The notes beneath the pieces were generated by a model. It was not told the DNA's origin, did no database searches, and worked only from the letters and a program-made list of their open reading frames with translations. This document shows, piece after piece, positions 55,649 to 64,000 of a stretch of 64,000 nucleotides of DNA. Source of the DNA: Branchiostoma floridae (Eukaryota; Chordata; Leptocardii; Amphioxiformes; Branchiostomatidae). Made by a program: the position numbers and the translations under genes. The stretch is taken from assembly GCF_000003815.2 (NCBI RefSeq), contig NC_049994.1:12480994-12544993 (forward strand), in the 5' to 3' direction. Position 1 is the stretch's first letter, and each line of letters starts with the position of its first letter.

Positions 55649-58600
55649 ATGAAGCGTGACTCAGCAACACAGGCCAGGAAGCCTGCCAGTGCCAGGTAGG
55701 AACTTCCTAAAGACAGCTTCTTTTTGTGTCTAGGCAAAATTAGCATTCTTTGTTTCTATTAGTTGACAGAACAAAAAAGGAGTACAATCTATACCCCCAG
55801 ATATAGTGGTCATAACCTCTTGTAACTCATTTACAAAATTTTCACACTTAATTGATTTGAAATTAATAAACAGAATAAAGTGCTTGTTACATAATGTGTA
55901 TAAATCAAGGTTATTGAAATATAGTAAGCCTGTTTTTAAGTCCAAGAAACATTTTTCTATAACTGTATAAGCAAGCTCCTTAAAATCAAATGCAGAAGTA
56001 TACCAAATACCAATACACTCCATCCAGGCAGTCTTGAGTTATGCTGGTCATCTACACACATACACATACACAAATGCTACCGAGAACATAACCATTTCGG
56101 CAAAGATAATTAATCTAGGTCTACGAATGTATACATTATCATACAACAAGTACTAGTAGGTTATGTTTTCAAAAATGTTTGTGCCGTTCTGTGCTTTTGA
56201 CTGCATAACTCAGGAAGATGGGGATGAATTTTTATGATATTTGGTCTGTAAGTAGTCTGCAAGACAAAGGTCAGTTTTGATAATGTGCCCCCTAGGGGCA
56301 GTGGAACTACTGGTTTTAGCAACTCATGTTCTGGTATGAGGTCGTAGAACTCAAGTTTACCATATTTCCCCACAGGAAGCCAGCATCTGCCCGAGCTGCT
56401 CCATCAGAGAGGTCCAGGAGTGCAGCAACGCCCTCGGGCAGGCAGTCAGCAGACAGCATCCTGGTGCAGAGAGGACGGGGGCAGGAGAACGGAGATGGTG
56501 AACAGAGGAGACAGGAACCCGGGGTTCGCTACATCTCCGACGTGCTCGTCAGGAAAATCACCGGGGAGGAAGACCTGGGGTACATCACAAAACTTAGCCT
56601 CACTCTTACAGGGGACAAGAAGATCAAGTACATCGAAAACTTGGAACCTCTACGTCGACTTGAGGTTCTCATCCTCAACAACAACATCATTGAGAAGATT
56701 GAGCGTCTGGAGAGGCTTACAAATCTTCGGGAGCTAAGCATCGCTTCAAACAGGATAAGTGTGATAGAGGGCTTAGAGACACTAACAAACCTACAGGTAC
56801 TGAATCTGAGTGGAAATAGGATAGAGCATATTCCTTCATGGATGGGTAAAAGATTGAAGGCTCTTAGAGTTCTACAGTTAGCAAGGAACCAGTTATCTTC
56901 CCTTTCAGAAGTAGCAAGGTTAAGGCCCCTACCTGATCTCATCCACGTGACCATAGCTGAGAACCCAGTATGCGACATGCCCCACGCTCATCTCTACACA
57001 GTTTTCTGTCTGAGGGGTCTAGAGAGGCTGGACAGAGCCCAGGTTACAGACCAAGATAGGCAAGAGGCAAAGGCTCGGTTTGGGCAGGAAGAGATACGCT
57101 CACTGGAGAGATCCCTGGACCAGAAGGAGAAGGAACTGCAAGCGCTCCAAGACGAACACAACGCAACACTTGAAGAGCTACAGGTCAGCACCGGGCGAGA
57201 AAAGAGGCTCAAAAAGAGTGGTTCAGATCAGGACTTTTCAATACAAGAGCTTGAGAATCAGCTAGATGCCAAAGATGAGATACTGCTGAGGAAAACAGCC
57301 GAGCTAGCACGTGCCTGTCAGAAACAGTATGAATTAGAGCAGGAGCTTGCGTTCTACAAGTTAGATGCCAAGTTTGAACCAATGAGCTACCGACCTCCCC
57401 CTGATACAGAACTTGGGGAATCGCCAGAGGAGAGCCCCTACATTGGTAAGGCTCGCTACAAGCGTAACATTTATGCGGGAGAGAGCTTCATTCCCAGTGG
57501 GGCCCAGCCACTGCGCATGACAGCTATAGACATAGAAGATGCAGATGACGAGGGGACTCGACGAGTCCACGAACAGCTCCACCATGCTTTAGACACACAG
57601 TTAGGGGACAAGGAGAGATCCATCCAGGACGCCCAGACGCAGCTTACACGACTTCAAGAGGACCTGTACAGGAAAGAGCAACAGATGCAAGCAGCTGCTG
57701 ACGAGCTGGCAAGGCTTACAGAAGGCATGCCATTGGCCCAACTGGCACAGAAACTCAAACAGGTACAACAGTTACAAGAAGAAGCAGACAAGATCGAGCA
57801 AGAGATGGAGAGGCAGAGAGACCTGATGAGACGACAGCAAGAAGAGATAGATGATCTACGTGCACAGATGGATGCTCTAGAGGAAGGGACCCCAGAGAAG
57901 GCTCATGCAAAGGCAGCTATGGTCAGCAAGCAGCAACAGTTGGATCTAACCAAAGAAGAATACAAGAGGCTGCAGGAGCAGCTCAACAATGTGCTGCAGA
58001 GGATCGCTGATGAGACAGCCGAACTTCAGGACCTTGAAGACGAATTAAAAGAGGGCCAGATGCAGGGAAATGTGGGACTGCAGGCAGAACTGCAGGGGAT
58101 CATCGGAGGACTACAGGACTATCTTCAGAACACAAGAAAGAAAGCAGACAAACAACAGAAGGAAAAAGAGAAGCTTGAGAGGGAGAGAGATGGACTCCTG
58201 CACAGATTGAGGGAACTTCAAGGAGAGAGAGAAGAGAAGAATGCAGCAAAGAGAAAACTGGCAGAGTTGGAGCAGCTCCTTGCTGACCAGGATGAGGATC
58301 ATGGCGCATTGAGACGAGCAAAAAATGATCTTGATCGACAGAAAGCCGAGGCAGAAGCCAAGTTGAAAGCCTCTCAGGCAGAGATCGATAAACTAAGAAG
58401 GGAACTTGGTAAGGCCCATGATGAAAGTATGGCAGAGCAGGAGGCTCTTCAACAGGAGCTGGAAGAAAAAGCTAGACAAGCCAGAAACCTCAAAGACAAG
58501 GAAACAGAAGCACAGGAACTAGCAGCACAAGTAGCTGCTCTGAGGGCACAGTCAGCTGCCCTGGCAAAGCAGCTGCGCGATGCGGAACAGGACCTTCAAG

Positions 58601-61600
58601 ACCTCATGGATACCAGCATCAATCCAGAGGATCTCCAGCAGAGAGTGCAAGAGTTGAAAAGATATGTAGAGAAAGGCACAGGAACACTGAAACCTCAAAG
58701 TGAGAGGGACAAGGTCGGGAAGCTGCTAGGAGACTTACAGAAATCTCTCAGTGAGGCACTGGAGAAGAGAGCAAAAGACGCGGCTGATGCAAAAAGGCGA
58801 CAACAGCAAGCTGAAGCCGCCATCAGAGCCCTTGAGGATCAGCTAGCACAAGCCACAGACAGCTACACCCAGAGTGCGAGGGATGTGGCTCAGCAGCAGC
58901 GGGATGNNNNNNNNNNNNNNNNNNNNNNNNNNNNNNNNNNNNNNNNNNNNNNNNNNNNNNNNNNNNNNNNNNNNNNNNNNNNNNNNNNNNNNNNNNNNNN
59001 NNNNNNACGCAAGTGGAGGACAAGCTGGCTGAGGCAAAAGCAGAGATGACCTAACTGCGAGGCACCATGGACGATGCAGAACGGAGAGCAATGCGGGACA
59101 AAGCAAAGGGAAAATCAGATCTGAATGACCTTGCCCAGCAGCTTGCTGACCTTCAGAGAAAGATGAGGAATGCGGATTCCCTGACGAGGCAGCAGATGGC
59201 AGATGCGGAGTCCATGGCAAACCTGCGTACGTCACGGGCGCGGGAAGAACTGGCCACTGCTCAGGACGAGATCGGGATGTTGCAAGATCTTCTCGATGAC
59301 CTTCGCAACAGGCTTCGGCAACAGGAACGTAAAGCGGGTGCCAGTCAGATGGCGCAAGAAGATCAAGACAGACAAGTGGACAATCTTCTAGCAGCGCTGA
59401 GGAACCAGCGCAGAGATGCAGACAGGTTAAGGGCCACGTTGGATAAATTGTCAGATGAAAATGCTGACGACGTTGCAGCACTGATGGCAGAAGTGAACGC
59501 ACTGCGGGATACCCTCTCACAACAAGCTCAAACAATCGCAGCGCTGACCACACCAGCTCCGCAATGGTACTACGTCCCAGCAAGGGGGAAGACCGGGGGA
59601 TACTGGGTGCCTTCCACGAACGGTCAACAAGTGCCTGGGGGCCAGGCTGGAGTGCCTAGTAGTAGTGTAGGAGGTTACTGGGTTCCCACTACAGGAGGAG
59701 GTGGAAGAAGTGGGTACTGGGTTCCGACAGCGAGACAACCGGGGAGCCCGATTGTCATCAGGTCTCCTGCGGGGCCGCCAAGGTTCTACAGTACCCCAAG
59801 GAGACGTGGTGGTGGAGGAGGAGGAGGAGGGGATGAAGATGGAGATGGCAGCCCACCAATCTTCTATGCTCCAGCTGGATCAGTACCAGTACCAGTGGCT
59901 GCACCTCCTGGATATGAAGCTGTCATCCCTCCTGTAGTACAGACCGTCGAAGATGATGCAGCCCTAGTATGTAACGTACCTGAACATCACGACCTAGAGG
60001 ATGAACTTGCAAAGATGAACGAGCTTCTGTCCAAGTTCAAGACGGAGAAGAAACGAAGAAAGTCTGAGATCGAAGCTCTTGACCTTGCGTTAACACAGAA
60101 GGAAGAACACCTCCGCGAGCTTGAAGATAAAAACGAAGAACAAGACAGACAGCTCAAAGAAACAGCCAGAAGGTTAAAAGAGAAATCAAAGAGTGCCAAG
60201 CTAGATGATGAGTTTGTGGAGGATGCCTTGGATCAGCATAGGCAGCTACTAGAAGAGATAGCTTGTGTAGAGGAGACACTGTCCAAACGTAGGGCCGAGT
60301 TACGGGAGTCTGACCGCCTCTTACAGCAGTGTCGGGAGGACCTGACCAGAACAACTGCCGAGGCAGGAGACACCATCAGGCGATACGACGAAGCGCGTGC
60401 CAACCTTGGCACCACAGAAGAGGATGTAAGGGAGCTCGAAAAGAGAGCTAAAGAGACAGGAAATGATTTACTTGATGCGCAGGACAAACTGACAGAGCTT
60501 CAAGGGGACATCCTACATGCAGAAAGCAAGAGAGCTGGACTGGAGCAAGACATAGACGACATCAAAAGGGTCATAGCTCAGAGAGATGGAGAATTCCAGG
60601 CTCTGGACATCAAGACGAAACGGTTAACAGAAACTCTGCAAGAGTTAGAAGCACAGGTTGTGATCACCGAGGAAAAAGAAGCAGAAAGGCACAGGGCCTT
60701 AAAGGATGTGGAAAGAGTCCTGGCAGAACGAAAGGCTGAGCTGGGAAGGCTTAAAGGACAGGTGGAAGTGAAGCAAGGCGAGCTGGAAGAACTAGATAAG
60801 GATCTTGGACACAAGCAGACACATATTCAACTGCTGGAGGAAAAGATAGCTGCCACCAAAGCTGAGCTGGCTTCAGCAGCTAAAGAAAGAGACACTGTGT
60901 TAACAGAGACACAGAGGGAAGTGAGAGAGTTCCAGGACCTGCTGGAAGACCTTCGTGCTGAGAGCCAAGACCTTGACACAGTTGTGAAGGACAGAAAGGC
61001 AGAGCTGACAGAAATCAAACAGGAAATAAACGACAAGGAAATCGACCTTGATGCTGTTACAACAAAGATGGAGCGCTGTGTTACAGAGTATAGGCAAGCC
61101 CAGGAAACCTTGAAACGGGAAAGGTCGGACCTCGACTTGGCAAAGCAGCAAGTGCGAGACAAAACGCTGGAAGCTGACCAGCTGGAAGCACTCATACAAG
61201 AAGAGAAAACACGTCTAGAGCAAGTGCAGAACAAGAACAAGCGGAAACAAGCAGAGGTGCAGAGGTTAGATGAACAACTAAAGGAGCAACAGCAAGAGTA
61301 CGACTATCTATGTGAGCAGCAAAGAACTCTCCAGGCAAATGTCAAGACATTGTCAGACGAGAAGGTCATGTTACAGGAGTCCAGAGATGGGTTGATCACC
61401 AAGACCAGGGAATCCAAACATCGTCTCGGAGAAACCGAGCAGCATCTGCGGACAGCAGAAGACCAGTTGGAGCGACTACAGAGAGACGTAAGACAGGAAG
61501 AAGTGGATTTGGCAAAACTGAAGAAGAAGGTTTCCTCTGCAAGGGAGGAGGACAGAATCATACAAGACAGCCTCCAACATGCGAAAAAGCAGCTGACAGC

Positions 61601-62696
61601 CATGAAAGACGACCTGCATGACATTGAAGACAAGTTGAGTACTGCTGAAGAAAAGTTGCGCAAAGCCGTGAGTGACAGAGAGGAGACTCTGTCAGATCTG
61701 CGGAGGCTTAACGAAGCAGTCAGAAACTCCAGATTAGCGTACGATCAAGCGTCGCAAAAGGAGCGAGAACTACAGGACAGTGTAAGCAGGCAAGAGAGGA
61801 AGTTGGACAGTGACAGAGACGATCTACAACGGATTCAAAGCGTGAGAGGGCAGACTGCATCTGAACTTGACCATATAGGAAATGAGGTCATTCGGAAACG
61901 TCAGGAGTTTGACCACCTTCAGGCACAGATAACGCAGATGCAGCACACAGAAGAGAAATGTACGCAACTAGACCATCAAGTGAGCATTATGAGTGCACAG
62001 CTGGCAGCTCTGCAGGGCGAACTGAGGAACAGAGACGAGGAAAAGACAGAGTTGGCTCAAGCCCTTAGTTCTTGTCAATCAGAACTCGAAACCCTGCGAG
62101 AAAGTTCGAAACGGGAGCAAATCACCCTAAACAGTAAGATCAAGGAGCACCAGGAGGAGATGAGAAAATTGAAGAGAAAACTCCAGAAAGTGCAGAGTGA
62201 GTTTGAAGGGGAAAGGAAGGCTTTGAATGAGGAGATAGAGAAGCTGGAGAGTTTTGGGAAGAAACAACTTGACCAGGCAGGAAAGATGGGGGAAGAGTTA
62301 ATGACTCTGAGACAGGAACATAACAGGCTACAGCAGGAGCATCAACTACAGCAGGATTTGAAAAACATCGCTGAAATGGGGCAAAGATCGCTCGCAAACT
62401 CGCCCACTCCAAAGAAACGTCGCACGGTGAGAATAGCTGCCCCAGGAGAAGAGGCAGACAGGATCGCCAAGGAACAAGAGAACCTGAAACAGCAGCTTCG
62501 TCAGCAGATGTCTCGCCGGGCACGTGCGATGGAGGGAGAGCGGTTCCGTAACCGTGATCAGCTGAACGTTTTACGGGAAAGAGTACGCAACCTAGAGGAC
62601 TATGTGAGCAATACCTCTGCAGACTCGTCATTAGCTGATGTGTCAGGATTTTCTTCATACAATAATTCTGGACTGGGGCATTCTCAGGGACATTGA
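55649..62696 (+). CDS. CNTRL: Centriolin (CNTRL), centrosome/midbody coiled-coil protein; gap and one in-frame stop in this assembly
   Basis: A mother-centriole and midbody scaffold needed for late cytokinesis. First coding exon 55649-55695 (MKRDSATQARKPASA), donor GTAGGA; second exon from 56376 (CCCCACAG acceptor) in matching phase, running without introns to the stop at 62694-62696. Domains: GVRYISDVLVRK; four to five leucine-rich repeats (about 90-230, e.g. LRELSIASNRISVIEGLETL); then coiled coil almost to the end. The block ACQKQYELEQELAFYKLDAK and SPYIGKARYKRN is diagnostic for centriolin. After the gap come three GYWVP motifs (59594-59725), a Gly/Pro-rich hinge, then CNVPEHHDLEDEL and more coiled coil; the tail NTSADSSLAD also matches. 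An assembly gap (58907-59006) lies in the coiled coil, and TAA at 59052-59054 interrupts the frame that otherwise continues on both sides (KAEMT-stop-LRGTMDD). Estimated length about 2,100 residues, near human (2325). More upstream exons are possible. Confidence 0.92.
55696..56375 (+). other. CNTRL intron
   Basis: Begins GTAGGA after the small first coding exon and ends TTTCCCCACAG. AT-rich, no repeats recognised. Confidence 0.75.
58907..59006. other. Assembly gap (100 N)
   Basis: Exactly 100 N, a conventional placeholder, so the true length is unknown. The frame differs before and after it, which says nothing about a real frameshift. Confidence 0.99.
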
Positions 62697-64000
62697 GGAG
62701 AACAAGTTTGTAGTTATACATAAACCACTATCATGAGGGGTATCTCCATCCTGGAATCCATACTTTTCTAGCTCCATTCCATTTAAATCTTTGGTCCTAC
62801 ATGTAATATCATTGAGTAGTTTGATTATTGAATATTTCTCACCAGCAGTCTAACAGGGATTAAACTCTAAATGCCTTTTTAATCCCTGTTACTGTTAGCA
62901 TGCAGTTCAGGGCTGTCTTCAGGACCCATTGCTGTCTTCCATCATGGAAACTTGATTGTTTGGATGGATACAAATTTCACACTATGGCCATTTGTCCTAA
63001 AAAAATTAATGCCATTGATAAAAATGTATTTTTGTAAGCTTGACATGGAAGATTTAACATTGAAAATTCACAACCAGACTCCTTAACAATGAGTAGGATG
63101 GAAAAAGATTAAAGCTGGAGACAGCCATGATGCTGTTACAGACGGCAGTGCAACTTGGATCCAATCAGCCATGTTTCAGGCAAATAGTTGAATGTCAAAC
63201 AATCCTCTATTAACCAGAGGCATGCTATTCTGTGGCAGCAAAAGCAGCCAATTTGGTCTGTTGTATGTGTTCTCAGTATTATTTCTGTTTTGACCAGTTT
63301 CTACTTAATTTCAAAAGTAGTATACGTAAACATATTGCCACTAGAAATGATTTTTTGGTTGTTTCTTTTCTTTAGGATAGGACTGTTACAGTGTGTGCAG
63401 TGAGACATATCTTATAACTTGATGTTAAAGTTATTGTAACGTGTACATTGTGTTGTCATGAAGCCACTTAATGTATGGTTATGGTATTTATACTGGTTTG
63501 CTTATTGTTATAAGCCGGCCAAAGTTGCCATCTTACATAGTTACTCTACAAGGATGTATGCTACTAAATGTATGTGTCATATACATTGTACATGCACATG
63601 TAGTGTATGTAACATGCCATGTATCATGAATTTTCTACCACTTACAGTATTCCAATATTTCGTACCATTCAAAATTGAAGTGCCAAAATATACAACATTG
63701 ATAGTACTAGTGTTGGCAATACTGGAAGAGTAATGAATATGTAATGTAATGAATATACTTACTCTGTTTTGAACCCAAAGCCACTAAAATCAAATGCCAT
63801 TGTGTCAAGGTATAACTTTGTACCAGCTCTATTGGATGTGAAACGTTATATATGTGACAAAGCCAAAGATATTTTTCTTACTCTCTTGGACAACAACTTA
63901 AGGCAAGGGATTATTTTTCATGTTTTGTTTCGCATTTGCTTATTTTGTGTGTGTGTTTTTTTAGAAAATTACATTAAAATGGAACAAAATGGTTGGCTAA
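62697..64000 (+). other. CNTRL 3' UTR and flank
   Basis: AT-rich sequence with no gene. A possible ATTAAA poly-A signal lies at about 63974 near the window end; no AATAAA is obvious earlier. Short open frames here show no coding character. Confidence 0.5.

Noticed and set aside
56161-56373. Minus-strand 70-codon frame upstream of the centriolin exon
   Set aside because: Overlaps the intron and acceptor, no homology or bias.
58100-62140. Many minus-strand open frames (up to 246 codons) opposite centriolin
   Set aside because: Ser/Leu-rich mirror frames of a Glu/Lys/Gln-rich coiled-coil coding region; no independent coding evidence.

Overview
The window is eukaryotic nuclear DNA from an animal. 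It has genes split by GT-AG introns, long AT-rich introns full of degraded transposons, and one 100-base assembly gap (58907-59006). The proteins are animal orthologues close to human ones (STT3B, HEXIM1, ADPRS/ARH3, centriolin). HEXIM, the ARH3 branch and centriolin, together with a CR1-type LINE and many short inverted-repeat elements, point to an invertebrate chordate. My best guess is a lancelet (Branchiostoma), by inference only.

Layout: (1) 1-667, plus strand: the last coding piece of an unrecognised acidic protein. (2) 4124-37500, minus strand: a complete STT3B gene, the catalytic subunit of oligosaccharyltransferase. I could place 18 coding exons whose lengths (2388 nt with stop) and phases join without a break to give 795 residues. 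Its first intron (17.7 kb) holds a 3.7-kb CR1-like LINE with an uninterrupted endonuclease/reverse transcriptase frame. Other introns hold a 2.1-kb hAT-type element with a perfect 8-bp target duplication, a 56-bp minisatellite and several MITE families. (3) 37501-42422: intergenic between divergent STT3B and HEXIM. (4) 42423-43238, plus strand: an intronless HEXIM P-TEFb inhibitor. (5) 43239-52546: about 9 kb without a gene I can support, containing several MITEs. (6) 52547-54318, minus strand: the ADP-ribosyl-acceptor hydrolase ARH3 in three exons. (7) 55649-62696, plus strand: centriolin (CNTRL), with one tiny first coding exon and then one giant exon of 6.3 kb interrupted by the assembly gap. 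ADPRS and CNTRL are head to head and probably share a promoter.

The genes are ordinary housekeeping and regulatory genes and do not form a pathway. The unusual part is DNA structure. At four exons of STT3B, pieces of exon end plus splice site and flanking intron have been tandemly copied into the adjoining intron, and two 5' splice sites lie inside or against tandem repeats. Three different inverted-repeat elements carry 9-bp target duplications. One hAT-like element is bounded by a perfect 27-bp direct repeat, far longer than hAT insertion makes. I see no evidence for a new enzymatic, defence or gene-cluster system here.
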